Shown here: positions 36,141-46,100 of the stretch, one piece after another | Position numbering within the stretch: position 1 is the first letter of the stretch | How the letters are laid out: the number at the start of each line of letters is the position of its first letter | Source: Pseudomonas lactis | Lineage (GTDB): Bacteria; Pseudomonadota; Gammaproteobacteria; Pseudomonadales; Pseudomonadaceae | Assembly (NCBI RefSeq): GCF_001439845.1 | Contig: NZ_JYLO01000011.1 | Location: 248,001-312,000 of the forward strand | Direction: 5' to 3' | DNA: 64,000 nucleotides | Translations under genes and position numbers: made by a program | Notes under the pieces: model-generated | The model's database searches: none | Seen by the model: the letters and a program-made list of their open reading frames with translations, nothing else | What the model was told of the DNA's origin: nothing

Positions 36141-36638
36141 ATGTTTAAGAAGTTTGCTGTCGCTGTTCCCCTGGCCGTTCTGGCGCTATCTTCCTCGGTA
36201 ACGGCTATCGCTGCCGGTGAAGCCAGCCACACCGTCAACCTCAAGGCAAACATCCCGACCACCGTGTTCCACGCCCAGCCGCGTGATCCGAACTGGGGTC
36301 GTGACGAAACCATGACCTACAACCTGGTCAGCGGTGAGTTGGCTCCCCTGAGCGCCATCTACGACATCAAGAACACCAACGGTTCGGTTCACGCCTACAT
36401 CGAAGGCGGCCCGGCTGTGCTGTTCAACGGTGATGCCGCGCAGAACATCGCGCTGACCACCACCCTCAATGGCGTGACCCTGACCGGCTCTCCGCAGGAA
36501 GTGGTCAATGAAGCCGACTCCACCCCAGGTATTGGCGCTGAAATGCGCATCGTCGCGGCCAAGCCTTCGGCTACTCAGCGCGGTTCCTACACCGCGGTGA
36601 TGCCGGTGGTATTCGACGCGGTATTGCCAACGCTTTGA
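36141..36638 (+). CDS. CS1/CFA-I-type fimbrial major subunit
   Basis: This pilin is predicted to polymerise into the shaft of an alternate (class 5) chaperone-usher fimbria. The 165-residue preprotein starts MFKKFAVAVPLAVLAL, a Sec signal cut at about residue 25; the mature part has the CS1-type pattern HTVNLKANIPTTVFHAQP, DPNW, LSAIYDIKNTNGSV and YTAVMPVVFDAVL, resembling CfaB. The ATG 36141 is used because AGG lies 8 nt before it; an in-frame TTG 6 nt upstream is less likely. It is the first gene of a six-gene operon and is followed by a hairpin. Confidence 0.9.
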   Translation: MFKKFAVAVPLAVLALSSSVTAIAAGEASHTVNLKANIPTTVFHAQPRDPNWGRDETMTYNLVSGELAPLSAIYDIKNTNGSVHAYIEGGPAVLFNGDAAQNIALTTTLNGVTLTGSPQEVVNEADSTPGIGAEMRIVAAKPSATQRGSYTAVMPVVFDAVLPTL

Positions 36639-36648
36639 TGTGCCAATG

Positions 36649-36671
36649 AATGCCCGTTGAACACGGGCATT
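36649..36671 (+). terminator. Intercistronic hairpin between subunit and usher genes
   Basis: AATGCCCGT-TGAAC-ACGGGCATT forms a 9-bp perfect stem 10 nt after the subunit stop, with only a short T stretch after it. In pilus operons such hairpins reduce readthrough or protect the upstream mRNA, so that far more subunit than usher is made. Confidence 0.65.
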
Positions 36672-36752
36672 TACTTGCAGGTCGGCTGACTTTCCTCCTC
36701 GGTCCGCCGGCCTGGTTTTTTCCAGTCTTTTGGCATTCAGAGTGTTCCGTTC

Positions 36753-39275
36753 ATGTTTCCGATGACGCCTATCGCGACGGCGCTTGCGCTGTTGATGTGT
36801 ACGAGTGCCCTGGCCGCACCTGCTGCCTCGGGCGCTTTGACTACCGGCAATCTGCTGAGTCAGGCCCAAGGCTTGCCCGCCGGTTTTGCCGATCACTTTT
36901 TCGACGTGCCGCTGGCGGTACGTGTAGACCTTGACCAGCAGTTGCTGGGCGAGGCGCTGATTGTGTTGACCCGGGATGATCGCGTCACCCTGCTCGAGTT
37001 CACCGACACCGGTGACAGCAAGGTCCCGGCCGCCACCCGCGACACCTGGCAAGCCCTGCTGGAAAAAGGCGTGGCGCTGGGTGCCTGTACCCAATCCTGT
37101 CCGGAAAAAATGCTCTCGGCGTTCTACAACCTGGAAAACTCCCAGTTGGCGATCATCACTCAGAATGTCGAGCTCAATGACGATGCACCGCGCTTTTACC
37201 AGCAACCGGAAGACGGCAGCCTGGGGTTGATCATCAACAACCAGCTCAACCTCAACGGTGGACAGGACACCAAACTGGGCGGTCGCTACGGGCTGCAGGC
37301 CAGTTCCAGCATTGGCAACTGGAGCCAGGTGTTCAACCTGCAACTGGCGCGACAGAGTGGCGATAACGAACAGATGCGCCACGCGATCCATGAGCTGTAC
37401 ACCCAGCGGGAAATGGAAGGGCAATTTTTTCGCCTGGGTCATTTCACCCCCAATTCCGACGGCCTGACCCGCCAACTGCGCAGCTTCGGTGCCAGCCCTG
37501 ACACAGCGCTGGGCCTGATGTACGGGAGTTCCGACAGCTTGGCCATCAACAATGCCAAGCCCAGCGTGTACCCGATCTATGTCACCGCCAACCGCCAGGC
37601 GGCGGTGGAGATTTACCGCAACGGTCTGTTGATCAACACCCAAGCCGTGGCAGCCGGCCTGCAAACCCTGGACACCCGGCCATTGCCCGGCGGTATCTAT
37701 GAAGTGGAAGTGCGCCTGGTGGAAGACGGCCTGACCACCAGCACCACCCAGGAGTTGGTGTACAAACCCAGCAACTGGCGCAACGCCGAAGACCCGTGGC
37801 GCTACAACCTGTTTGCCGGGCGCGAGACCAAGCTGTTCAGCAATTGGGACGAACAAGCCTCTGGCGCGATGACTGCGGGCGCGTCCATCAACTACCTGTT
37901 GCACCCACGGGTGATCCTCGGCCTGTCGGCACGCCAGGTGCGTGAACAACTGCAGTACGGCGGTTCGGTGGACTGGACGGTCGCCAACAACACCAGTCTC
38001 TACACCAACCTGTACCAGACCCAGGACCACGGCACCGGCATGGACCTGCAAGCGCTCTACACCTTGGGCGCCACCAACCTGGTGTTCAGCCACACGCGCA
38101 GCTGGCTCGACACCCGCGACACCTACGAAACCCTGCCGGACGGCACCCGCCTGCGCCGCAATACCTTCGTGGGCGAGGCCAGCAACACGGCGCTGTCGGT
38201 CAACCACCGGCTCGATGCGAAAAACACCCTGAACATGCGCCTGTCCCACAGCGAAGGCAATGTCGAGGGCGCCGGTATCGACCTGGGTTGGAGCCGTCAT
38301 GACAAGCTGTTCGGCAGCGATGCCAACTGGCGCTTCTCGGTGTTCGACCGGCCCGGTACCTCGGGTACCAACGACGCGCGCAATCGTGGTGTAGACGTAA
38401 GTGTCAGCATGAACCTGGGCCGCGATGGCCGGCAGATCTCCGGCAGCATCGGCACCCGCACCGCCCGTGACGGCGGGCGTGACAACAACGCCTCGGTGAC
38501 CTTGCGCCAAGACCTGACCGACCACTTCCTGCAAAGCGTCTCGGCCACGGCGATCACCGACACCTATGGCGTCGGCCTGTCGGGCATGGCCAGTTTCAAT
38601 ACCGACGCGGTCAGCGGTGACGGCTTCGTGCAGCGCAGTTCCTTCAACGGCGACTTCAGCGGTGGCCTGAACCTCAACAGCACCCTGGTGGCCGGTGCCG
38701 GCAAGGTATTGCTGAGCAGCCAGTACCAGGGCAACGGTGCCGGCATGATCATCGACGTGGAAACCGACCTCGACGAGATCGCCTTGCGCGCCGATGACCT
38801 GGGCGGCGGCAGCACCCTGTTGCGGCCCGGGCGCAATTATGTGCCGGTGTCGGCCTACAAGAGCAGCAGCGTGGCCTTCGACTTTGAAGGCAACCACCCA
38901 CCGGCGGCCAATATCCAGCCGGCGCGCTCCAGCTACCACCTGAACAAGGGCGGTGTGGACTACCGCAAAGTCACGGTGATGAAAACCGTCACCGTGCTGG
39001 GCCGCTTGCTGGATGAACACGGCACACCTCTGCGCGGCCACCACGTGATCAATCACGCCAGCCGTGGGGTCAGCGAAGTAGATGGGTTCTTCTCCATGGA
39101 AATGAGTTCCAGCTCACCCACCCTGCAAGTGCGCTACCAGAACCAGCTGTTGTGCCAGTTCCGTCTGGACCCCAGCAACGCGCCAAGCGAAAGCGACGTG
39201 CTGATGATCGGCGACTTGCGCTGCACGCCGGATACGTTGGCCGAAGTCGCCCATGCGTCAGAGGCGGCCGGATGA
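36753..39275 (+). CDS. CS1-type outer-membrane usher (CfaC/TcfC-like)
   Basis: The usher forms the outer-membrane channel through which subunits are added. The 840-residue protein has a Sec signal (to about residue 21, ...SALAAPA), an N-terminal domain, a 24-strand-type barrel with repeated AxxSxNYLLHPRV-like strands, a plug region (SVYPIYVTANRQAAVEIYRNG) and the C-terminal fimbrial tail with VTVLGRLLDEHGTPLRGHHV and DGFFSMEMS. It resembles CfaC in length and in the TcfC motifs. Its stop overlaps the first adhesin gene by 4 nt. Confidence 0.92.
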   Translation: MFPMTPIATALALLMCTSALAAPAASGALTTGNLLSQAQGLPAGFADHFFDVPLAVRVDLDQQLLGEALIVLTRDDRVTLLEFTDTGDSKVPAATRDTWQALLEKGVALGACTQSCPEKMLSAFYNLENSQLAIITQNVELNDDAPRFYQQPEDGSLGLIINNQLNLNGGQDTKLGGRYGLQASSSIGNWSQVFNLQLARQSGDNEQMRHAIHELYTQREMEGQFFRLGHFTPNSDGLTRQLRSFGASPDTALGLMYGSSDSLAINNAKPSVYPIYVTANRQAAVEIYRNGLLINTQAVAAGLQTLDTRPLPGGIYEVEVRLVEDGLTTSTTQELVYKPSNWRNAEDPWRYNLFAGRETKLFSNWDEQASGAMTAGASINYLLHPRVILGLSARQVREQLQYGGSVDWTVANNTSLYTNLYQTQDHGTGMDLQALYTLGATNLVFSHTRSWLDTRDTYETLPDGTRLRRNTFVGEASNTALSVNHRLDAKNTLNMRLSHSEGNVEGAGIDLGWSRHDKLFGSDANWRFSVFDRPGTSGTNDARNRGVDVSVSMNLGRDGRQISGSIGTRTARDGGRDNNASVTLRQDLTDHFLQSVSATAITDTYGVGLSGMASFNTDAVSGDGFVQRSSFNGDFSGGLNLNSTLVAGAGKVLLSSQYQGNGAGMIIDVETDLDEIALRADDLGGGSTLLRPGRNYVPVSAYKSSSVAFDFEGNHPPAANIQPARSSYHLNKGGVDYRKVTVMKTVTVLGRLLDEHGTPLRGHHVINHASRGVSEVDGFFSMEMSSSSPTLQVRYQNQLLCQFRLDPSNAPSESDVLMIGDLRCTPDTLAEVAHASEAAG

Positions 39276-40546
39276 ATTTTTTACCCAGAACAGCATGCGT
39301 TCGCAGCAACGAGTTGATCAGCATGAACAAGCCTGGCAACACAATGTGGCGCGCTGTCGTATTGGCCGCTTCGTTGGGTTCGTTCACCCCTTGGGGCCTT
39401 GCGGCCACGCAAGACATTACCGCTGAGTTCCGACCGGACCCCAGCAATCCCATGGTGAACAGGTTCACCAATACCACCCCGCAGAGCGGGGTATGCCCTG
39501 GGCATATGCCGGCACGGTGTGAAGCATTGGGAATTTTCAGTATCCGCACCTGGGATATCAACTTTGTCGCCACCGGCCCGATAGAGGCCAACCATGCGGA
39601 TCCGCGTCAAGGCTTGATGTTCAAGGTCCCCTCCGAGTGGCGCAGTTTCGAGGTGATATCACCCAAGGGCGACCGCAAAACCGTCGAGATGCGTATCTCG
39701 GGTATTGGCAGCCGTTTCAATACAACCAACCCTCCGGGCGTGCATGCGTGGAGTTCATTACCCGCCAACTGGACGCATCCACCTTCCCCCTGCCAATACA
39801 CCGGCATGTGGGCGGCGGCCCCCACGTTGCGGCTGTGGTTCTGGCTGATACCGGAAGGTGGCGGTGCGTGCAATCTAGTGACGCCGTTCAATGTTCCCTC
39901 CTCCAGTTTCAGCATGCTTGAGTACACATATGAACTGAGGACACCTAACCCCCTGGACATGGATGCTGGGCAATACAGAGGGTCGATTACTTACGGGGTC
40001 GGGCCGCACCAGGATTTCGATTTTGGTGACATTTACCGGCCAAACGATGATGTGCTGACCTTCAACTTCGACCTTCGAGTGGAGCACAACCTCAAGGTTG
40101 ACCTGCCCCCCGGAGGCAACCGTATCGAGCTGTTGCCCGAAGGCGGCTGGCAAGCCTGGCTCAATCGCGGGCGGCAACCTTCGAAGCTGTTCCGCGACCA
40201 GACCTTCGTCATCTCGGCCAGTACCCGTTTCAAGATGCAGCTCGAGTGCAGCCTGGCCATCGGCAACACCTGCGGGCTGCGCAACGGGGACGGCGACGAG
40301 GTGCCGCTGCAGGTCGGCGTGACCCTGCCATTTGGCTTGCGCGACCAGTACGGCCAGGCCGTGAGCAAGCTGCCCTTGCGCCTGGACGGTTCCGGCACTG
40401 AGCTGTTTCAGCCCGGCCACTACGTGAACAGCCGCCCCGCCAGCCTGCACTTTGCCGTGGAGCGAGACGACGTGAAGGAAATGCTCAAACAACCGGGCAG
40501 CACCTACACCGGCGTGGTCACGGTGATCTGGGATTCGGAAGTCTAG
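39272..40546 (+). CDS. CS1-type tip adhesin 1 (CfaE-like)
   Basis: The 424-residue predicted tip protein should bind the host or surface ligand. It has an N-terminal adhesin domain (about 50-265, with FRPDPSNPMVNRFTNTTPQSG) and a C-terminal pilin domain (about 270-424, VEHNLKVDLPPGGNRIEL... to WDSEV). The start 39272 (ATGA overlap with the usher, GAGG 7 nt before) is used; an alternative ATG at 39323 gives a typical signal peptide MNKPGNTMWRAVVLAASLGS and 407 residues. The C-terminal half is nearly identical to that of adhesin 2 (9 differences in 155 residues). Confidence 0.87.
   Translation: MNFLPRTACVRSNELISMNKPGNTMWRAVVLAASLGSFTPWGLAATQDITAEFRPDPSNPMVNRFTNTTPQSGVCPGHMPARCEALGIFSIRTWDINFVATGPIEANHADPRQGLMFKVPSEWRSFEVISPKGDRKTVEMRISGIGSRFNTTNPPGVHAWSSLPANWTHPPSPCQYTGMWAAAPTLRLWFWLIPEGGGACNLVTPFNVPSSSFSMLEYTYELRTPNPLDMDAGQYRGSITYGVGPHQDFDFGDIYRPNDDVLTFNFDLRVEHNLKVDLPPGGNRIELLPEGGWQAWLNRGRQPSKLFRDQTFVISASTRFKMQLECSLAIGNTCGLRNGDGDEVPLQVGVTLPFGLRDQYGQAVSKLPLRLDGSGTELFQPGHYVNSRPASLHFAVERDDVKEMLKQPGSTYTGVVTVIWDSEV
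40080..40546 (+). repeat. Direct repeat copy 1 (adhesin 1 C-terminal half)
   Basis: About 467 bp highly similar to 42672-43138. Encodes the pilin domain of adhesin 1. The sequence before it is much less alike between the two genes. Confidence 0.85.
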
Positions 40547-40606
40547 GCAGGCATCTACCGCACATCAGCCGCTGGGCTGGGTTCAATCAATGAGGCGTAA
40601 TCAAAC

Positions 40607-41365
40607 ATGAAACAAGCAGTGTTATCGGTCGGGCTGGTGCTGTTGTCGTTGTCCGCTCAGGCGGGGCCGGCGATCAACGTGGGGGTGGTGTACGACTACC
40701 TGGAGGGCGATCGCAGTTCCTACCTCAAGCGTGTCTATAACGGCGGCACCAGTACCGCATTCATCAAGGTCAATGTGCTGGAAATCGTCTACAACGCCGA
40801 CGGCACCTCCAAGGAAGTGCCGATTACTTCGATGACTGACGCCAAGGGCGGCGCCACCAACCGTGACGGCCTGATGGCCAGCCCGGCGCGGCTGATCGTG
40901 CCGGCGGGCGGGCGTCAGGGCACCCGCTTGCTGTACATGGGCCAGCGCGACACGGAACGTTACTTCCGTGTGCGCTTCATCCCGGTGGTGCCGGAAAAAG
41001 AAGACGACTTTGCTGTCACCGATGAAGAGCGGGCCGAGTACAAGGACGCGCTGGCCGCCGGGGTCAACGTCATGGCCGGTTATGGCACGGTGTTTTTCGT
41101 GCGCCCACAGAACACCCGTTTCGACACGCAGATCAGCCAGACCACCAGCCAGTACACCTTGCGCAATGCCGGCAACAGCGTGGTGGTGCTCGATGAGTTC
41201 CGGGACTGTTCGGTGGCGAAGAAAACCGACTGTGAAGCCACCACCAAGCACCACATCCTGCCCGGCCGTCAGCTGGTGTTCGAGAAAAAGCCCGAGCGCC
41301 AGTTCAGTTTCCAGCTGATCGAAGGCCGCGACAAAAAACCGATGACGGTCAACAGCAACGGGTGA
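40607..41365 (+). CDS. CS1-type periplasmic fimbrial chaperone (CfaA-like)
   Basis: The chaperone folds subunits in the periplasm and caps them until the usher takes over. The 252-residue protein has a signal peptide (to about residue 19, LSAQAGPA) and two immunoglobulin-like domains: VYDYLEGDRSSYLKRVYN, then SPARLIVPAGGRQGTRLLYM (the conserved usher/subunit-binding Arg region) and FRVRFIPVVPE. It lies after adhesin 1 rather than at the start of the operon, an order different from CFA/I. Confidence 0.9.
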   Translation: MKQAVLSVGLVLLSLSAQAGPAINVGVVYDYLEGDRSSYLKRVYNGGTSTAFIKVNVLEIVYNADGTSKEVPITSMTDAKGGATNRDGLMASPARLIVPAGGRQGTRLLYMGQRDTERYFRVRFIPVVPEKEDDFAVTDEERAEYKDALAAGVNVMAGYGTVFFVRPQNTRFDTQISQTTSQYTLRNAGNSVVVLDEFRDCSVAKKTDCEATTKHHILPGRQLVFEKKPERQFSFQLIEGRDKKPMTVNSNG

Positions 41366-41853
41366 TGACAATGTTCAAGCAACTGACGGCACTGGCGGTA
41401 CTGATGACCCCTGTGTTCCTGGGCGAGCCGGCGCAGGCGTTCCAGGAACGCCACAGCTTCGATGTGTCGGTGACCATACCGATCGAAGAAGCCTATGTGC
41501 TGCCTTCCGAGCCGGATTGGATGGGGCATGACCAAGTGCTGGCGTGGGACCTGGCGACGGCGCGGCTTGGCCGCCTGCGCAAGAACTTCGACGTCAAGAA
41601 CATCAACGGTGGCGTGACCGCCCGCCTGGGCGACACCCCGTACTTGCTGAGCGGGCGCAACCGTATCGAGTTGCAGGTGTTGTTCAATCGGGTGCCGTTG
41701 ACCCTGGATGCCACGCAGGTACTCAGTGCCGAGGAGGCGCGCCCGGGGCGCCGCGCCGAACTGGAGATTGCCGCTATCGAACCACCTGACGGTTACCGCG
41801 GTGGCGAGTATTACGGCACGGTGCACTTGATGTTCGATTTTCCCGCGCCATAA
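41365..41853 (+). CDS. Second CS1-type fimbrial subunit
   Basis: The 162-residue preprotein (MTMFKQLTALAVLMTPVFLGEPAQA then FQERHSFDV) is related to the first subunit in the pattern VSVTIPIEEAYVLPSEPDWMGHD and LRKNFDVKNINGGV, but its sequence is clearly diverged. It starts at ATG 41365, where the A is shared with the chaperone TGA; an ATG 6 nt later is also possible. It may form a minor or alternative shaft subunit that pairs with adhesin 2. Confidence 0.82.
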   Translation: MTMFKQLTALAVLMTPVFLGEPAQAFQERHSFDVSVTIPIEEAYVLPSEPDWMGHDQVLAWDLATARLGRLRKNFDVKNINGGVTARLGDTPYLLSGRNRIELQVLFNRVPLTLDATQVLSAEEARPGRRAELEIAAIEPPDGYRGGEYYGTVHLMFDFPAP

Positions 41854-41896
41854 GCCTGGCGAGTGAAACCTTGTGGGCCCGCGATACGGAGCGATT

Positions 41897-43138
41897 ATGC
41901 GACTGTTCACCGTTACAAAAAAATGGCTGGGGCCTTGTGCGCTGGCGCTGGGCCTCAGCTGGGCGAGCCTGCCGGTGCAGGCGCTGGAGCAAAACATCTC
42001 GGCGGTGTTTCGCCCTGACCCGACCAACCCGATGGTCAATAAATTCCAGAACACCACCCCCCACAGTGGCATCTGTGCCTGGCATGTGCCGGCGCTGTGC
42101 GAGTCACTCAACACCTTCAGTATTCGTACCAACGAATTGGTGTTCAACTCGAACGCGCAAATCGAGGCGGACCATGAAGACCCGCGCAAGGGCGCGTATT
42201 TCAAGGTACCGTCCTCCTGGCGCGATGTGCAGGTGACCCATATCGCCACGGGTCAGGTTGAAACGGTACAGATGCGCATCGCCGGCTTCGGTGGCCGATG
42301 GAGCCTGGGCGGTGGCGCCAGAGTGGGCGTTTGGGCCAGAAATGGCTCCTGGGATTATTACTGGCGTTATGGTGCAGCACCGTGTCAGGGGGTCAGGTAT
42401 ATCGCGGCGTCCAGCACTTTTTTACTCTACTTCTGGACCATTCCTGAAAATGCAGGGGCTTGCAACGTGGTCCCCACCTCGCCGATTCCGCAGATGGTCT
42501 ATAACCCCGTCGAGTATGGCTATGAACTCAAGACCCCAAATCCATTGGGCATGGCCAGCGGTGAATACCGCGGTTCGGTCAGTTACAGCATCGGCCCAGG
42601 AGGGGATTTTGATCTCGGCGATGTGATGATGCCCAACGACAATACGCTGACTTTCAACTTCACCCTGTCGGTGGAGCACAACCTCAAGGTCGACCTGCCA
42701 CCGGGAGGCAACCGCGTTGAACTGCTGCCCGAGGGCGGCTGGCAAGCCTGGCTCAATCGCGGGCGACAACCGTCGAAACTGTTCCGTGACCAGACCTTCG
42801 TCATCTCCGCCAGCGGACGTTTCAAGATGCAGCTCGAATGCAGCCTGGCCATCGGCAACACCTGCGGTCTGCGCAACGGCGCGGGCGACGAGGTGCCGCT
42901 GCAGGTCGGGGTGACCTTGCCTTATGGCTTGCAAGACCAGTACGGCCAGGCCGTGAACAAGCTGCCCTTGCGCCTGGACGGCAGCGGCACCGAGCTGTTC
43001 CAACCCGGCTATTACGTCAACAACCGCCCCGCGAGCCTGCACTTTACCGTGGAGCGGGACGACGTGAAGGAAATGCTCAAGCAGCCCGGTAGCACCTACA
43101 CGGGCGTGGTCACGGTGATCTGGGATTCGGAGGTCTAG
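41897..43138 (+). CDS. CS1-type tip adhesin 2 (CfaE-like)
   Basis: The 413-residue protein has a signal peptide (MRLFTVTKKWLGPCALALGL... to VQA) and an N-terminal adhesin domain distinct from that of adhesin 1, but with the shared landmarks FRPDPTNPMVNKFQNTTP, CAWHVPALCE, FSIRT, and GACNVV. Its C-terminal 155 residues are almost identical to adhesin 1. The ATG at 41897 follows GGAG by 5-6 nt. The same operon thus encodes two tip proteins with one pilin domain type, which could be alternative or co-incorporated tips. Confidence 0.87.
   Translation: MRLFTVTKKWLGPCALALGLSWASLPVQALEQNISAVFRPDPTNPMVNKFQNTTPHSGICAWHVPALCESLNTFSIRTNELVFNSNAQIEADHEDPRKGAYFKVPSSWRDVQVTHIATGQVETVQMRIAGFGGRWSLGGGARVGVWARNGSWDYYWRYGAAPCQGVRYIAASSTFLLYFWTIPENAGACNVVPTSPIPQMVYNPVEYGYELKTPNPLGMASGEYRGSVSYSIGPGGDFDLGDVMMPNDNTLTFNFTLSVEHNLKVDLPPGGNRVELLPEGGWQAWLNRGRQPSKLFRDQTFVISASGRFKMQLECSLAIGNTCGLRNGAGDEVPLQVGVTLPYGLQDQYGQAVNKLPLRLDGSGTELFQPGYYVNNRPASLHFTVERDDVKEMLKQPGSTYTGVVTVIWDSEV
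42672..43138 (+). repeat. Direct repeat copy 2 (adhesin 2 C-terminal half)
   Basis: This is the partner of the copy at 40080-40546. The two are in direct orientation 2.6 kb apart, so recombination between them would delete the chaperone, second subunit and N-terminal adhesin 2 sequence and fuse the adhesins. Confidence 0.85.
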
Positions 43139-43190
43139 GTTTGAAAGCGGTTGGGCGGCCAACGACTTCAGTGGCTGGCACGCCACCCAA

Positions 43191-46100
43191 TCAGGAACCA
43201 CCACACATCACCTCACCCGACCCTTGCAGATAAGGCATCAACAACGGCGCCATGCCTTTGAGCACTTGCACCGGCAACGCCGAGGTGAATTTGAAGCCTT
43301 GCGCCGAACTGCCGGGCACAAAGGCGGTGAGTGTGCCGAAGTGGTGGTCGCCGATAAAAAACACAAAAGTGGCGGTGCGGTTGATCGCCTTGGAACTGAT
43401 CAAGCGCCCACCGGCACCCATTGCCTGGATGCGGTTATCGCCCGTGCCGGTCTTGCCGCCCATGGCCATTGGCGTGCCGTCGGCCTGGGTGAAACTGCCC
43501 GACACGCGTTTGGCCGTGCCAGCGTCCACCACTCGCGACAACGCCCCGCGCAAGGCGCTGGCAACTTCGGACGGCATCACCCGTTTGCCGGGGTCGGGCG
43601 TGTTGACCACACGGGTGTCGTAAGGGGTGCCGGCGGCAAAGTGCAGGCTGTCGATGCGCAGCACTTTGCCGCGCACGCCGTCGTTGAGGATGATGCCCAT
43701 CAGTTCCGCGAGCGCGGCGGGGCGGTCTCCCGAACTGCCGATGGCGGTAGCCAGCGACGGTACCAGGTGATCGAACGGATACCCCACCGCTTGCCAGCGC
43801 TGATGAATATCCAGGAAGGCTTCGACTTCGAGCATGGTGCGGATACGGCTGTCGCGCGCGCCTTGATGACGGCTCTTGAACAGCCAGCTGTACACCTCCT
43901 GGCGTTCGAACTGGCTGGCCTTGACCACTTCGCTGAAGGTGGCCTGCGGGTGGTTGAGCAGGTAACCGAGCAACCACAGGTCCAGGGGGTGGACCTTGGC
44001 GATATAGCCTTGGTCGGGCAGGTCGTAGGTGCCGGGGCCGTAGTCCTTGTACAGGCGTTGCAGGCGCTCGTCGCTGAGGGCTGCGGTGGTTTTTACGCCG
44101 GTCAGGTGGGAGCGCACGAAGCGGTTGAAGGTGTCCTGGTTTGCTTCAGGAAACAGGTAGCGATGTACGGCCGCCAAGCGAATCGCGGTGGGGTGCAGGC
44201 TGTCGAGGAAGGTTTCCAGGCGCGCCTGGGTGTCTTTTTTCTGGTACTTCTTCCAGAACTTGAGCAGGAAGGTGGTGCCTTCGCGGTCGGCAAACCGGGC
44301 CAGGTATTCCTGGCGGCGCGGGTCGCCGTCATCCTTGAGCAATTGCGCACTGTTGTTGGCGCCGGCATAGGTGACGTAGCGCGTCAGGTCGCGCATGAGG
44401 CGAATGAACGGCAGGTTGATCGACTCGCGCAGCGCGTCACGCAATGTGGGGCTGCGGCCGTTGTCTTCGTTGCGAAAATTATGGAAATAATGCATCCCGC
44501 CGCCGGTGAAAAACCCTTCGTTGGGGCTGGCCGAATAGGTGCGGTCCAGGGCGGCCTCAAGCATGGTCGCCAGGGATTTGTCCGAAGCCTGCAGCAAGTA
44601 ATCGACGGCCCAGCGACTGAGCCGGTCTTGCTCGGCGATGTCGGCCTTTTTCAACGCTGCTGGGGTTTGTGTGGCGTAGCGATCATGCAGTTCGCTGATG
44701 ATTTGCAAGTAAGTGGTGAGCACCCGCAACTTGGCGGTGGAACCCAGTTCCAGCTTGCTGCCTTCGTTGATATCGAAGGGCTGGTCGGTGTTGTCGGTTT
44801 GCACCCGCACCCGTGAGCCGTCGGCGGTGCGTTCGAACAGGGTAAAACTGTAGCGCACTTGCGGCGTGCTGGCGGGCGTCAGCAGGCGTTCGCCGAGCAG
44901 GCCGATGTTGCCCGCGAATGCCGGGTCGGCCAGTTGCTTGAGGTAACCGGTCACCTGGTTTTGCAGTTCGGCCTGCAAGGTGCTGGTGGCCGCGAGGTCA
45001 AGGCGGTCGAGATCGTACAGCGGCCGGTTGAGCAGGGCCGCCAGGCGGCTGCGGGCTACGCTGACGCCTTTGTTGCTGTCGATCGGTTGCAGTGTGGGCT
45101 GCTGCAGCCAGTCGCGATAAGTGACGCGCGCGGCCAGTGCAGCCTTGAGCAACGTCGGGTCGATTACCGCGTTCTGCGCCAGCAGCCGCAGGTGGCTGTC
45201 GGTGAGTTGCTTGAGTTCGTCGCGACCGTTGGCCAGGTAATGGGAAGGGCGGCGCTGGGCGATCATCAACGACAACACCTCACGTAATGCCAAGCCCCGT
45301 GCCGCCAGGCTGGCCGGTGTGGTGGCGGTATCCTGAAGCGCGCGGTTGACCTGGGCGAAATCGGCGCCGTACCACACCCGCAACCCTTCGGCCATGCCAT
45401 GCACTTCGCCGTGGCCCGGCACGGCCGACAGGGGCACGCTGTTGAGGTAATCACGCACTATGTTGCGCCGCGCCGCAAGCGTATCGGGGCCATGCTGGTA
45501 AGCGCGCACGCTGGCGGAGAGCATCTGGCGGATTTTCTCGCTGCCCGACAGGGTCAGGCCGTCGGGCGAGTGGCGGTACTTTTCCAGCTGGGTGGCCAGG
45601 GTGCTGCCGCCTGCCGCTTGCCCCGGCAGGTGCAACTGGCGCGCCACTTGCGACCAAGCAGCTTTGGCGAAGCGCGGCCAGTCCACGGCGGGGTTGGCTT
45701 GCGCCGGTTCGGGATCGAGCAGTGCACGGTTTTCGATAAACAGCAGGCTGTGGATCATCAGCGGCGGAATGTCATCCAAGCGGGCGTACAGCTGGGTCGG
45801 GTAGTTGAATTGATACAGCGGCGCCGCGCGGCAATCGGTTATGGTCAAGCCGGCCTGGATCTTCTCAGCGTAGGGGATAAACAAGCCGTGACGGCTGTAG
45901 TCCATCAACGCCTTGGAAAAGCGCGCCTGGGACTCGATCATGTAGTTGCGCTTGAGCAAACGCGGCAGGAACTCGCCCAGTGCGCTGTAGCCCAGGCGCT
46001 GATCGAAGGGGCCCGCGCCGGGGTACACCAGTGCATCGCTGGCGCCGGGGGCCACCCGGTAGGTCAGCTTCGCCGCCCACTCGCTGAATATACGAGCCTG

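Noticed and set aside
36186..39056. A 956-residue open frame on the minus strand opposite the fimbrial usher
   Set aside because: It spans two fimbrial genes on the opposite strand and has no family similarity; it is an antisense artefact.
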